A DNA stretch of 64,000 nt from UBA2705 sp963977125 (GCA_963977125.1 CAXBNJ010000003.1:124001-188000), one strand, 5' to 3'; positions 35,001-43,471 are shown, numbered from the stretch's first letter. Notes: generated by a model from the letters alone, not told the origin. Numbers and translations are program-made.

Positions 35001-35264
35001 TATGCGCCAGGCGAGGAATCTGAAAAGGAAGACTTTACAAGCTCCCTACCTGTTCAGGCTTTTAAACAAATTATGGGTGAGATTACGCCAATATTGGAAC
35101 AGCATAACAGCGCATTGATCGATAGCCAGTTACAAGCGCAACGCGCCGCTGAAGCGGCAGCCAAGGCTGAAGCCGAAAAGCTTAAGGCTGAAGAAAAGCG
35201 ATTGCGCGAAGAGCAAGACGCCATCGAGCTGCGCACACAACAGCGTTTTATGCCTTTAATGTAA
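32031..35264 (+). CDS. Divergent class A penicillin-binding protein (transglycosylase/transpeptidase)
   Basis: 1077-aa peptidoglycan synthase. N-terminal TM at about 22-41. A GT51-like domain has Glu177 (YVENREQ), GGSTLAEQ at 218-225 where canonical enzymes have GGSTITQQ, and a VPLSGYAGFGEV segment. The transpeptidase domain has S511TAK and K947TG. Long inserts separate the motifs. The layout fits a separate long PBP1-like subfamily rather than PBP1a/PBP1c. The C-terminal 80 residues form a basic/acidic coiled coil (RAAEAAAKAEAEKLKAEEK). The SRK at 265-267 lacks the following Glu of motif 3, so glycosyltransferase activity is uncertain. Confidence 0.78.
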   Translation: MIEKEVQKEISKKKKKWSLKKKFAIFAAPLVVASAVGVGLLHQEHESSALQSDFFGALADQSHHIITTDLNAVDITAPLGPYDQRLGYTAFPEISATLEDRGYVLTSKATGQTASWHQFDFLPAINLFPIYDEKNQAGLSIIDSENINIHKAAYPAHVYPSFDDIPELVVKSLLYVENREQLEDTQDSRNYAIEWDRKINAVLQQVYKKIGLGGDGSGGSTLAEQLEKLRHSDGGRTNGMVDKATQVFTASARAYAQDRNSTLESRKTAVAGYINAVPLSGYAGFGEVIGMADGLAVWFDTNVDDFNTIMHMPEADLSDAEWGLKAQYYRQTLALIMAVQRPTVYLRKDKTILDGRIDRYLPSFERAGIISTELKERALTMRLDWAEKINPDLLAKEPEKSINLVRSNLLEELRLKSVHDFDRMDIDAESTIDYRATQRVNAVLHDLADPLTVHGESVVGTRMVKPESADEIQYTFTLYESVGDMNYLRVQTDNRDDEFNLNEDSMLELGSTAKFRTIITYLENTLEVFRKYKNTLSEDLPQLSERQMDEDGITTWVFDYLQGDDLDIERNETLMLNAAMDRVYSARNNASFYTGGGRHRFDNFMSRDNWREVSVREALEDSINLPFIRMMEDIVHYTIYNKLEGVDLAVYDDFEHPDREKYLDRFILHDAVGHFTKIYKRYKNLDSEQVRDRIFAQLREETPPAHLAATHRYIYPDASLEEFSVFLAEHTGEKYQSQLGEVAYESLHRRYAKAEYDINDRAYITGIHPIELWMAARLIENPAATWTALRRGAVNLAPEIYTWLKKSNNERLKTRHVYTMLEQDAFVELQKNWKAKGFPFQRLIPSFATAIGVSGDTPSALASLMGVVVNAGKRLPNAEFTRVSLGKDTPYERNYTFAPERTETVLDPQIAAIVKENLENVVQNGTGRRAKKAITFSNGLSWPVGGKTGTGDNRIEYMDEHGRVTISTARNRTATFVFTFGDKYYGSIVAYAPGEESEKEDFTSSLPVQAFKQIMGEITPILEQHNSALIDSQLQAQRAAEAAAKAEAEKLKAEEKRLREEQDAIELRTQQRFMPLM

Positions 35265-35326
35265 GGCCTTTAATGTAAGGTTTACAGTATAAAGTGGTTT
35301 AACTCGTGTGATCAGCGCTGCCGGCT

Positions 35327-35707
35327 TTATAGCCCAGCTTCACGGTTTTGTGTTTGGGAATGATCGCTAGGCAACAAATCAAAATTAGAGCGCTTATTTG
35401 TCGTTGAGGCTTGCTTATCATCTGATAGCTTAATTTTTAATGCTGCGATTTCTTTATTAAGGGCTTTTATGTCCTTGCTCTGTACGCGCAATTTGTGACG
35501 TTGCGGTGCGCTATTTGTCCAGTTAATCAAAGCGCCCCATATGAAGCCTATAAATACAAAGACAATGACGGGCACGAAAAGTGGCACGCTTATATTACGC
35601 AATATCGGTTCAAGATTTAATGTGATTTCCTCAGAGTGCAAGGCAGAAAATCCGACAACAAGAATGATAAAGGGGGCCGTTAAAAGCCAGCGTAATAAAG
35701 ATGACAT
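35327..35707 (-). CDS. LapA family protein (lipopolysaccharide assembly protein A domain)
   Basis: 126-aa inner-membrane protein with two TM segments (about 6-25 and 41-63) and a C-terminal coiled-coil/hydrophilic tail (about 75-100). The pattern FIILVVGFSALHSEE...VPVIVFVFIGFIWG matches DUF1049/LapA. It sits directly downstream of ihfB on the same strand, the alphaproteobacterial order ihfB-lapA. Confidence 0.78.
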   Translation of the reverse strand: MSSLLRWLLTAPFIILVVGFSALHSEEITLNLEPILRNISVPLFVPVIVFVFIGFIWGALINWTNSAPQRHKLRVQSKDIKALNKEIAALKIKLSDDKQASTTNKRSNFDLLPSDHSQTQNREAGL

Positions 35708-35761
35708 GTGGATCGTCTTTTCATTTTGTAGTTTATAAAAAAAAGAGAGGGCTGAGCGGGT

Positions 35762-36043
35762 TTATTCCCCGTTTAAGCGGTCTTTCAGTGCTTTGCCTGT
35801 TTTGAAAAATGGCATGTTTTTCGGCGCTACGTCAACAGCTTCACCTGTACGTGGATTGCGGCCAGTACGCGCTTCGCGGCTTTTTACTGAAAACGCACCA
35901 AAGCCACGCAATTCAACGCGGTCACCACGGCATAAAGCATCCGTAACTTCATCGAAAAATGTTTCGACAATTTTTTCAATATCGCGCAAATAAAGCTGCG
36001 GATTTTTATCGGCTAATTTTTGAATAAGTTCTGATTTTGTCAT
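35762..36043 (-). CDS. ihfB: Integration host factor subunit beta
   Basis: DNA-bending heterodimer subunit, 93 aa, of the HU/IHF family. Motifs: MTKSELIQKLA start, FGAFSVKSREARTGRNPRTGE beta-arm with the DNA-intercalating proline, and FKTGKALKDRL C-terminal helix. The start is at the family-typical ATG at 36043; a longer upstream frame has no homology. It precedes lapA on the minus strand. Confidence 0.92.
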   Translation of the reverse strand: MTKSELIQKLADKNPQLYLRDIEKIVETFFDEVTDALCRGDRVELRGFGAFSVKSREARTGRNPRTGEAVDVAPKNMPFFKTGKALKDRLNGE

Positions 36044-36127
36044 GTTTATTTTCTGCCTTATCTTTGTATATTCTAAGATTCGCTCAGCATATTTGGTCAT
36101 TGTTCAGTAAAACGCTATCTATATAGC

Positions 36128-36289
36128 ATGCCTTATTATTGGTCTGTACGTCAAGCATTTGATGTAGAATGCCTTTTTTCTTATATGGGAATCTTCTTCG
36201 CCTTGGCTATGATGACAAGCGTTTTAGTTGAAAATGCTGTGCGCTTTAAAGAATACCTTAAACAATGCGATGAACAAGTGACTAAATAA
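36128..36289 (+). CDS. Small single-TM protein (53 aa), tentative
   Basis: ORF starting MPYYWSVRQAFDV with one hydrophobic helix (about 14-35) and a charged C-terminus (FKEYLKQCDEQVTK). It lies in the 334-bp gap between the divergent ihfB and serA genes; the remainder of that gap shows no other gene. No clear RBS, so translation is uncertain. Confidence 0.35.
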   Translation: MPYYWSVRQAFDVECLFSYMGIFFALAMMTSVLVENAVRFKEYLKQCDEQVTK

Positions 36290-36377
36290 GGTATAAAAGC
36301 CATTGAAACACAAGGCGTATATGTTCAGAATAAACGTAAGTGATAAATGAGTGTGTAATTTTAAGAAGGTGTGAGCG

Positions 36378-37958
36378 ATGGTAAAAGTATTAATTAGCGA
36401 TAAAATGAATCCCCTAGCGGCAGAAATATTCAAACAAAAAGGCGTTGAAGTTGATGTAAAAACGGGATTATCTCCCGAAGAGCTCAAAGCGATTATTGGT
36501 GAATATGATGGGCTAGCTATGCGCTCCTCGACGACCATTACGGCGGATATATTAAGCGCGGCGCATAAATTAAAAGTCATTGGCCGCGCGGGTATTGGCG
36601 TTGATAATATTGATGTCGCAGCGGCCACAGCCAAAGGCGTTGTTGTGATGAACACGCCTTTTGGCAATTCTATCACTACGGCAGAACATGCCATTGCTAT
36701 GATGTTTGCTCTGGCGCGCCAAATTCCACAGGCCAATGCCAGTACCCATGCCAGTAAATGGGAGAAGTCAAAATTTATGGGGGTTGAGCTCACGGCGAAA
36801 GCCCTTGGCGTTATTGGCTGCGGTAATATTGGCGCTATCGCGGCGGCGCGTGGTCTTGGCCTCAAAATGAAGGTTATCGCTTTTGACCCATTCTTAACAG
36901 CAGAGCGCGCTAAAGAGCTCGGCGTTGAGAAGGTCGAACTGGATGATTTATATAAACGCGCTGATTTTATTACCATTCACGTACCCAAAAATGAACATAC
37001 GCTGCATATGCTTAATGGCGAAGCTTTTGCCAAGATGAAAGACGGCGTGCGGATTATTAATTGCGCGCGTGGGGGCATTATTGTTGAGGCTGACCTAAAG
37101 GTCGCACTTGAAAGCGGCAAGGTCGCAGGCGTTGCGCTCGATGTTTTTGAATCTGAACCCGCTAAAGATAATGCTCTGTTCGGCATGGATAATGTGATTT
37201 GTACGCCGCATCTGGGCGCGGCGACATCAGAAGCGCAAGTTAATGTCGCCGTACAGGTCGCCGAACAGCTGGGCGACTTTCTGACTAATGGGGCGGTCAC
37301 TAATGCCTTAAATATGGCGCCGATTTCGGCGGAAGATGCGCCAAAATTAAACCCGTATTTGGCGCTCGCTTCACAGCTTGGCGCTTTTGCGGGGCAAATA
37401 TCTGAACATGCGATCACAAAAATTGAAATTGAGTTTCAAGGCTTGATCACTGGGCTGAATACGCGACCAATCAGCGATACTTTGCTCGCGGCGCTTTTAC
37501 AAACCTTCCGCGACCAGATTAACATGGTTAATGTTCGTAATATTCTCAAAGAAATGAAGATCTCGCTGACTGAAAGCGCGAGTGATGATTGTGATGAATT
37601 TTTAACAGCCATTGAACTCACTATTCACACCGAAACCAATAAACGCAGCATAACAGGCACATTATTTGCGGGTAAAGAGCCGCGCATTGTTAATATTGAA
37701 GGCGTACCGATTGAAGCAGCGATATCAAAACATATGTTGTTTATTCGCAATGACGATAAGCCGGGTTTGATTGGTGGCGTTGGCACTGTCTTAGCTGATG
37801 CGGGAATTAATATCGCTGATTTCCGCCTTGGCCGTAAAGCCGAAGGTCATCAAGCTTTGGCGCTTATTGCCATTGATGAAGCGTTGAATGAAACGCAGCA
37901 AAAGCAGATTAATGCCTTGCCACAAGTGCGTCTTGCGAAAAGCTTGTCTTTCGTTTAA
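36378..37958 (+). CDS. serA: D-3-phosphoglycerate dehydrogenase
   Basis: First committed step of serine biosynthesis: oxidation of 3-phosphoglycerate to 3-phosphohydroxypyruvate. The 526-residue long form has a Rossmann domain with GCGNIGAIAA, the catalytic triad region (NCARGGII, SEPAKDN, TPHLGAAT), an intervening allosteric substrate-binding domain, and a C-terminal ACT domain (about 455-526). The long form is the type typical of alphaproteobacteria. RBS AAGGTG lies 9 nt upstream. No serC neighbour is present. Confidence 0.95.
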   Translation: MVKVLISDKMNPLAAEIFKQKGVEVDVKTGLSPEELKAIIGEYDGLAMRSSTTITADILSAAHKLKVIGRAGIGVDNIDVAAATAKGVVVMNTPFGNSITTAEHAIAMMFALARQIPQANASTHASKWEKSKFMGVELTAKALGVIGCGNIGAIAAARGLGLKMKVIAFDPFLTAERAKELGVEKVELDDLYKRADFITIHVPKNEHTLHMLNGEAFAKMKDGVRIINCARGGIIVEADLKVALESGKVAGVALDVFESEPAKDNALFGMDNVICTPHLGAATSEAQVNVAVQVAEQLGDFLTNGAVTNALNMAPISAEDAPKLNPYLALASQLGAFAGQISEHAITKIEIEFQGLITGLNTRPISDTLLAALLQTFRDQINMVNVRNILKEMKISLTESASDDCDEFLTAIELTIHTETNKRSITGTLFAGKEPRIVNIEGVPIEAAISKHMLFIRNDDKPGLIGGVGTVLADAGINIADFRLGRKAEGHQALALIAIDEALNETQQKQINALPQVRLAKSLSFV

Positions 37959-38059
37959 TTTGGCTTATATCCCTAGCGTTATTCAGCCACGTCATTACAT
38001 TATATTATATATGATTTATGATGGGCGTTAATTAACAATGCGATTTTTAAGGAGCTTTT

Positions 38060-38620
38060 ATGTCAGACCATTCACCATTCGATTCAAGCAAGTGGCATGC
38101 CACGACGATTATCTCTGTACGTAAGGGCGATGATGTCGTTGTTGCGGGCGATGGACAGGTATCCTTTGGACAGACCATCTTAAAATCCAATGCGCGTAAA
38201 GTGCGCCGCCTTGGCCGTGATAATAATATTATTACAGGTTTTGCCGGTGCGACGGCTGATGCCTTTACTTTGTTTGAGCGTTTAGAAGCGAAGTTAGAAG
38301 CGCATCCAGGGCAGCTAACCCGTGCCTGCGTCGAACTGGCTAAGGATTGGCGCACAGATAAATATCTGCGCCGCTTAGAAGCGATGATGGCCGTATGTGA
38401 TAAGGATGTTTCACTTATTCTAACGGGGAATGGCGATGTTGTTGAACCTGAGGATGGTATTATTGCCATTGGATCAGGCGGTAATTACGCGCTGGCTGCA
38501 GCGCGCGCCCTAATTGACCGCGAGGATATGAGCGCGGAAGATGTCGCACGCCGCGCGATGCAAATCGCCGGAGATATTTGCGTCTATACCAATAGCAATA
38601 TCGTGGTTGAAAAGCTTTAA
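38060..38620 (+). CDS. hslV: ATP-dependent protease subunit HslV (ClpQ)
   Basis: Threonine peptidase of the HslVU complex, 186 aa. A 13-residue propeptide (MSDHSPFDSSKWHA) precedes the catalytic Thr of TTIISVRK, and the G-A-TADA motif of the family follows. RBS AAGGAG is upstream. hslU lies 56 nt downstream. Confidence 0.95.
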   Translation: MSDHSPFDSSKWHATTIISVRKGDDVVVAGDGQVSFGQTILKSNARKVRRLGRDNNIITGFAGATADAFTLFERLEAKLEAHPGQLTRACVELAKDWRTDKYLRRLEAMMAVCDKDVSLILTGNGDVVEPEDGIIAIGSGGNYALAAARALIDREDMSAEDVARRAMQIAGDICVYTNSNIVVEKL

Positions 38621-38676
38621 GCCCAACGGCAAAGCAAGCGAGAAGAACACAATAGATAAATAGAAAGAACAATCTG

Positions 38677-40014
38677 ATGAGCACAGTTAAGGATTTAATG
38701 GAAATACCGTCTTACGCCCCGCGTGAAACCGTAGCAGAGCTTGACCGTTTTATTATTGCGCAGGATGATGCTAAGCGTGCTATTGCCGTGGCTCTGCGTA
38801 ATCGCTGGCGCCGTCAACAGCTTGATGCTGAGATGCAAGAAGAAGTTTATCCGAAAAATATTCTGATGATTGGACCAACAGGCGTTGGTAAAACCGAGAT
38901 TGCCCGCCGCCTTGCCAAATTAGCGCATGCGCCTTTTATCAAAGTCGAAGCGACTAAATTCACAGAAGTGGGCTATGTCGGTAAAGATGTTGAATCAATC
39001 GTGCGCGATTTGGTTGAAGTCGCCATTCACATGACGCGTGAGAAAATGCGCGAAACGGTGACTACTAAAGCCGCTGAAAACGCTGAAAATCGCGTGCTTG
39101 ATGCGCTTGTCGGGCAATCCGCCAGTGAAGCAACACGTGAGAGCTTCCGTGAGCGTCTGCGTGCGGGGGACTTGCAGGACCGTGAAATAGAAATTGAAGT
39201 CGCCGACGTGGCCAGTAATGCCTTGCCGTCTTTTGAGGTGCCGGGTATGCCGGGCGCATCTATGAGTATGCTGAATATGAATGATGTTTTTGGCAAAGCT
39301 TTTGGTCAACAAACGAAGAAGAAAAAAACGCGCGTTGATGAAAGCTATGATCTGTTAATCGCTGAGGAATCCGATAAATTGCTCGATGAAGAAACGGTCA
39401 CCGCGACCGCGCTTGACCTTGTTCAACAAAATGGCATCGTCTTTATTGATGAAATAGATAAGATCGCGCATAAGAATGAAGCACGCGGCGGTGATGTTAG
39501 CCGCGAAGGCGTGCAGCGCGATTTGCTACCTCTTATTGAGGGCACATCAGTGGCGACTAAACACGGCACGATCCGCACAGATCATATTTTATTTGTCGCC
39601 TCAGGTGCCTTTCACGCGGCTAAACCATCTGATCTATTGGCTGAATTACAAGGGCGTTTGCCTATTCGCGTTGAGCTTCAAGCGTTGACCGAACATGACT
39701 TTAAACGAATTTTGACAGAAACAGATGCGTGCTTAATTAAGCAATATAAAGCCTTGATTGCGACAGAGAACGTCACATTGAACTTCGATGATGCTGCGAT
39801 AGATGAAATTGCCCGCATATCGTTTGAGCTCAATGAAACGATTGAAAATATCGGCGCGCGGCGTTTGCTAACAGTGATGGAAAAACTGTTAGAGGAAATC
39901 AGCTTTAGCGCATCTGAACGCGGCGGCGAGACCATAGACATTACGGTTGGCTTTGTACGTGAGAATGTTTCGGCATTGGCTGAAGATACAGATCTGAGCA
40001 AGTTTATTCTTTAA
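38677..40014 (+). CDS. hslU: ATP-dependent protease ATPase subunit HslU (ClpY)
   Basis: AAA+ unfoldase for HslV, 445 aa. Walker A GPTGVGKTE at about 63-71, an I-domain (about 110-240), Walker B FIDEIDKIA, and the C-terminal hexamer tail ending SKFIL. It forms the usual hslVU operon. Confidence 0.95.
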   Translation: MSTVKDLMEIPSYAPRETVAELDRFIIAQDDAKRAIAVALRNRWRRQQLDAEMQEEVYPKNILMIGPTGVGKTEIARRLAKLAHAPFIKVEATKFTEVGYVGKDVESIVRDLVEVAIHMTREKMRETVTTKAAENAENRVLDALVGQSASEATRESFRERLRAGDLQDREIEIEVADVASNALPSFEVPGMPGASMSMLNMNDVFGKAFGQQTKKKKTRVDESYDLLIAEESDKLLDEETVTATALDLVQQNGIVFIDEIDKIAHKNEARGGDVSREGVQRDLLPLIEGTSVATKHGTIRTDHILFVASGAFHAAKPSDLLAELQGRLPIRVELQALTEHDFKRILTETDACLIKQYKALIATENVTLNFDDAAIDEIARISFELNETIENIGARRLLTVMEKLLEEISFSASERGGETIDITVGFVRENVSALAEDTDLSKFIL

Positions 40015-40027
40015 GGCGTTTGGCCTT

Positions 40028-40834
40028 TTATCGCTCGTTATATAGGTCTTTGATTGTACCGCTCTTTGCGTCAACTTCTGGCACCGTATTGACTTTATCT
40101 CTGTGATAAAGTCCTTCGACTTCATTTTGTACAGAATGGCCATACCAAGGGGCTTTATATTCCCAAATAGGCTGCCCCTTACGGTCAAGATAAGCCATAT
40201 AAGCGACATCGCCAGCGATAAGCTTATAGTCCTTTTCATCTTCCAAAGCGAGTGATTCTTGGGACGCAAAATTCGCTTTAATATGTAAGGCAAAAGCTAT
40301 AGTGGGGTTTTCATCGTAGCTTAGTAAGAAACGTTGTAGGGCTTCTTTACTAAGTTCTATTTGGTTCAAAGTTTGAATATTCTTCGCGGTGAGCATGAAG
40401 TTTAAATCTTGGTAATGGTAACGATGGAAGTATTCTTTGTTGATGTCGGTAAGGTTGAAGAGTGCCTCGCCATAGCTTCCTTCACTTGCCGTAAAGCCTG
40501 TTATATCATGAATTATAATATAATCTTCACGGGGTTCAATGCGGGCAAGCAGGTCTTGCAAACGATTGATTTCTATCTTTGCCCCTTTATAATGGCTGCC
40601 ATCTCTGCCGTTATTAAATGCGAGTTTTGCAAAGTCGAGCTCAGAACGTGTTAAACTAAAATAAGTAAAGGCGACATGCTCATTGCTCGACGAGCTTTTA
40701 TGAGCCAATGTAGATTCACTGGCTTTATTCGCATTGCTTTGCGGTGCGGATTCAGCATAACTCGTATCTACGTATAAAAAAGCACTAGATACGCTAAGGG
40801 CGGCAAATAATAATAAAAAACGATATATCATCAA
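40028..40834 (-). CDS. Exported hypothetical protein (268 aa)
   Basis: Signal peptide at about 1-27 (DTSYA). The mature protein is unrecognised: a Ser/Asn-rich linker (28-50) is followed by a mixed alpha/beta domain with no Cys. ESLALEDEKDYKLIAGDVAYMAYLD looks like a small beta-sheet unit. It is convergent with hslU and divergent from the Smr gene. Confidence 0.6.
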   Translation of the reverse strand: MMIYRFLLLFAALSVSSAFLYVDTSYAESAPQSNANKASESTLAHKSSSSNEHVAFTYFSLTRSELDFAKLAFNNGRDGSHYKGAKIEINRLQDLLARIEPREDYIIIHDITGFTASEGSYGEALFNLTDINKEYFHRYHYQDLNFMLTAKNIQTLNQIELSKEALQRFLLSYDENPTIAFALHIKANFASQESLALEDEKDYKLIAGDVAYMAYLDRKGQPIWEYKAPWYGHSVQNEVEGLYHRDKVNTVPEVDAKSGTIKDLYNER

Positions 40835-40903
40835 ACTACTCGTGTGTCATAGAAGGTTTTGTGCATTTATATCAGCATAAAGAGGCATAAAGAACAGGAT
40901 ACC

Positions 40904-41527
40904 ATGAAAAAAGATATAGATGAAAATAATAAAAATAACAAATCGGGTAAGGGCGAGGATGAACGGCTTTGGCAGTTTGTCACGCAAGATGTTACCCCGT
41001 TGGCGAAAAAAGAGATGCAAGAGCAGCGCTCAGATGTTGAGTTAGATGATGATTTCGCGGCCATGCTCCGTGGAGATGCGCCTAAATCGGATAGTGCCTC
41101 CCAAAGATTAGCTGTCAACCATGAGCATGTAATCGCCGGCACGCAAAAATATGAACAGCCAGAAAAGACGGATCATAACTTGCATGATAAAGCGGGGATT
41201 GACCGCAAGGCTTTTGAAAAATTTAGAAAAGGTCAAATGCCCATCGAAGCGACACTCGACCTTCATGGTTTATACCAACAACAAGCCTATGAAAAAGTGA
41301 CGGCCTTTATTACGCAATCTAGTGCGCGCAATATGCGCTGCATTATGATCATTACAGGCAAAGGCCAAAAGAAATCAGATGGGTATAATCGCGAAGACGG
41401 TATTTTAAAAAAATCATTGCCTGATTGGCTAGAGCAGCCCAGTTTAAAAAGTAAGATCCTCAAGATTCAACAAGCGCAGCGCTTTCATGGCGGTAGTGGC
41501 GCTTGTTATATTTTGCTGAAACGCTAA
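40904..41527 (+). CDS. Smr domain protein
   Basis: 207-aa protein with a hydrophilic N-terminal region (about 1-105) and a C-terminal Smr (MutS-related) domain: LDLHGLY at about 120, the TGKG motif, and the C-terminal HGGSGACYILL. Smr domains are nicking endonucleases in DNA or RNA metabolism. The start at 40904 is at the first ATG with an upstream AGGA. It is the FYDLN-era alphaproteobacterial type, with ERLWQFVTQDVTPL at the N-terminus. The function here is not established. Confidence 0.82.
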   Translation: MKKDIDENNKNNKSGKGEDERLWQFVTQDVTPLAKKEMQEQRSDVELDDDFAAMLRGDAPKSDSASQRLAVNHEHVIAGTQKYEQPEKTDHNLHDKAGIDRKAFEKFRKGQMPIEATLDLHGLYQQQAYEKVTAFITQSSARNMRCIMIITGKGQKKSDGYNREDGILKKSLPDWLEQPSLKSKILKIQQAQRFHGGSGACYILLKR

Positions 41528-41541
41528 CGCTGTGATGTGTG

Positions 41542-42078
41542 TTATTGGTTCTTTGAATAAGCGTTATGTGCGGAATCTCTATTGAATTGATCGACCATTA
41601 AATCGGGAATATCTTGGCCGCTTTCTTGTTCAGAGATTATATTGGCAATGCTCGCCGTTGTACCAAGAGCGCCGCCAAATAAAGCGCCGCCGATAACGCG
41701 CCCTGCAGGGTTTATTTCATCGCCTGTAACGTTTCTATAAACTGTGCCGACTACAGGAATGTGATGCAATGGGTTGATCATATCAACCATATCGCCTAGC
41801 CCATAGGCTTTGTCTTCAGGGACTGATTTGAGCATATAGCCTTGAAATGATTGAACATAGGGGGAATCTGCGCGGCCATTGACTTGTTCATTGGCGTTTA
41901 GGGCTGACTCACTTAAACGAAAAACGCTTTCCTCGCGCGCTGAACGTGCGGAGCGCCATTCCGGAGTTGATCCTGAGGTACGCTCATTTTGCTCACGCAT
42001 AAATAAAGCTTTATCGTTACGTTGCGCTGTTGTGCGCGGCGCATGTTGACCTGGTGTTGTGTTATTTATATCCATCAT
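41542..42078 (-). CDS. Hypothetical protein with glycine-zipper segment (178 aa)
   Basis: Unknown, but the C-terminal part matches a pattern recurring in alphaproteobacteria: MINPLHHIPVVGTVYRNVTG followed by GGALFGGALGTTASIANII, a Gly-rich membrane-inserting segment, then a polar tail. The N-terminal 90 residues are polar, Arg/Ser/Asn-rich and probably disordered. The ATG is doubled. Family function is unknown to me. Confidence 0.6.
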   Translation of the reverse strand: MMDINNTTPGQHAPRTTAQRNDKALFMREQNERTSGSTPEWRSARSAREESVFRLSESALNANEQVNGRADSPYVQSFQGYMLKSVPEDKAYGLGDMVDMINPLHHIPVVGTVYRNVTGDEINPAGRVIGGALFGGALGTTASIANIISEQESGQDIPDLMVDQFNRDSAHNAYSKNQ

Positions 42079-42211
42079 GTCTCTTCACTATCCTTAGCTC
42101 GTGCTCTGTTTATACTTACAAGAAGCGTGCCAATTTACGGCGGGGGCTATGAAAGAGCCGATAAAATAAGACATATCAGTAAATTAGCTTTAAAATACCC
42201 CTCTTAAATGC

Positions 42212-42267
42212 TACCTTTGTAAGGTAAAAATAACCTAGCGGCGGCCTATTATAAGCGCCTTCTAGGT
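42212..42267 (+). repeat. Two inverted repeats upstream of the regulator gene
   Basis: TACCTT-TGT-AAGGTA (42212-42226) and ACCTAG ... CTAGGT (42233-42267, 23-bp loop) both lie 35-90 bp before the ATG of the atypical regulator. Sites within this 223-bp gap could be operators for autoregulation. No other gene is seen. Confidence 0.3.
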
Positions 42268-42301
42268 AATTTTAACCCATAGCGAATGTGTACTATTGAC
42301 C

Positions 42302-42952
42302 ATGCATAAATCGATAAAACTATATTGCGATGATCTGATTTTTAAGGCCGTCTTGGACGATGCGCTGCGTGATGTCGCCGCTGCGTTAGAGATTGAGTTA
42401 ACGTTGGGTGAGAGTGCAAACGCTGATGTGGTTATTTGCGCAGAGCCATATAACACGCAGGCGGTGGCGGATCTGCGTGGACAGGCTCCGAATATTTTAA
42501 CATATTTTATTCATCTTGGCCGCACTGCGCCTGATCATGGGGATAAGTTTGACTATAAATTCTTGATGCCATTGCGTATGGGCAGCTTAATGGATTGTGT
42601 GGCGTCTATATTGCGCGGTAAAGTGAGCGGCCAGATTAAGCGCCGTTTGCACATAAAAAACTGGGAAATCCAGTTTCCTGAGAATGTGATTAAGTCAACG
42701 GCACAGGCCACCGCGCCTGATGCATTAGAAATAACCGATACAGAATGCCAGATTTTGCGCGCTCTATATTTGGTTGATGGGGCGGGCATTGATAAAAAGA
42801 CATTATTAGACGAAGTTTGGGGCTACCATCAAGATGTTGAAACGCATACTCTTGAAACGCATATATATCGCTTGCGCAAAAAATTAGAAATCGACCCCGC
42901 CGCCCCAGAAGTGCTCATCACCACAGAACAAGGCTATGTGTTGCTGCGATAA
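42302..42952 (+). CDS. OmpR-like winged-helix regulator with degenerate receiver
   Basis: 216-aa protein. The C-terminal 85 residues are an OmpR/PhoB winged-helix domain (HTLETHIYRLRKKLE and TTEQGYVLLR). The N-terminal half has a receiver-like beta/alpha pattern, but the phospho-acceptor Asp position reads VVICAEPY rather than the expected LDxxMP, although a receiver-type Lys (FDYKFLMP) remains. It is therefore probably phosphorylation-independent. The start is the ATG at 42302, not the TTG 6 nt earlier. A divL-type kinase lies 0.6 kb away with an exported unknown between. Confidence 0.75.
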   Translation: MHKSIKLYCDDLIFKAVLDDALRDVAAALEIELTLGESANADVVICAEPYNTQAVADLRGQAPNILTYFIHLGRTAPDHGDKFDYKFLMPLRMGSLMDCVASILRGKVSGQIKRRLHIKNWEIQFPENVIKSTAQATAPDALEITDTECQILRALYLVDGAGIDKKTLLDEVWGYHQDVETHTLETHIYRLRKKLEIDPAAPEVLITTEQGYVLLR

Positions 42953-42979
42953 TGAGTGGCGCAGCTATATAGGGGCTGC

Positions 42980-43471
42980 CTATTGTGGTTTAATCGTTTT
43001 TCTTATTTTTAGCGGCTTTTCAGGGCGGGGGCTGACCATATCAATTGTCCATGTGCCTTCTTGTTTGAGCATTGTCACATCAACAATCGTGGCGATAATC
43101 GCATCTGGGTTACTGGCGCATTTATCTTCAAATCTATAGCTTAATATAACCGTATAAGAATTTGGTGTTGTGCTGTTTAGAAACTGGCGATTGCTTACGC
43201 AGCTTTCTGCGTATTGGGCGCGTTCTAACAGCATAAGCTCAACCTCCTGACGGCTTTTATTCTTTTTGCTTTGGATCCGCTTTATATACTGATCGCGCGC
43301 GTTTAATGTGTCTGTTGAGAGGAAGTGATTTAAGCGGCTCATCTCTGCAGCATTGGGTATTGCGGCGACATATTCACTATATCTATTTGCGGCTGATTGT
43401 GCGGCATCTGCATGCGCTGTACCGATACAGGCGAATAGAGCAAAGAGCGATAAAATTAATTTTCTAAGCAT
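42980..43471 (-). CDS. Exported hypothetical protein (163 aa)
   Basis: Signal peptide at about 1-21 (cleavage after AHA). The mature part has two Cys (in ESCVSN and DKCASN), consistent with a disulfide, and helical N-terminal and beta-rich C-terminal halves. No family recognised. It lies between divL and the regulator, on divL's strand. Confidence 0.6.
   Translation of the reverse strand: MLRKLILSLFALFACIGTAHADAAQSAANRYSEYVAAIPNAAEMSRLNHFLSTDTLNARDQYIKRIQSKKNKSRQEVELMLLERAQYAESCVSNRQFLNSTTPNSYTVILSYRFEDKCASNPDAIIATIVDVTMLKQEGTWTIDMVSPRPEKPLKIRKTIKPQ

Noticed and set aside
36224..36976. Long minus-strand frame of 250 codons opposite serA
   Set aside because: It is the antisense of a strongly supported serA reading frame and resembles no protein family; long antisense frames are common opposite such genes.
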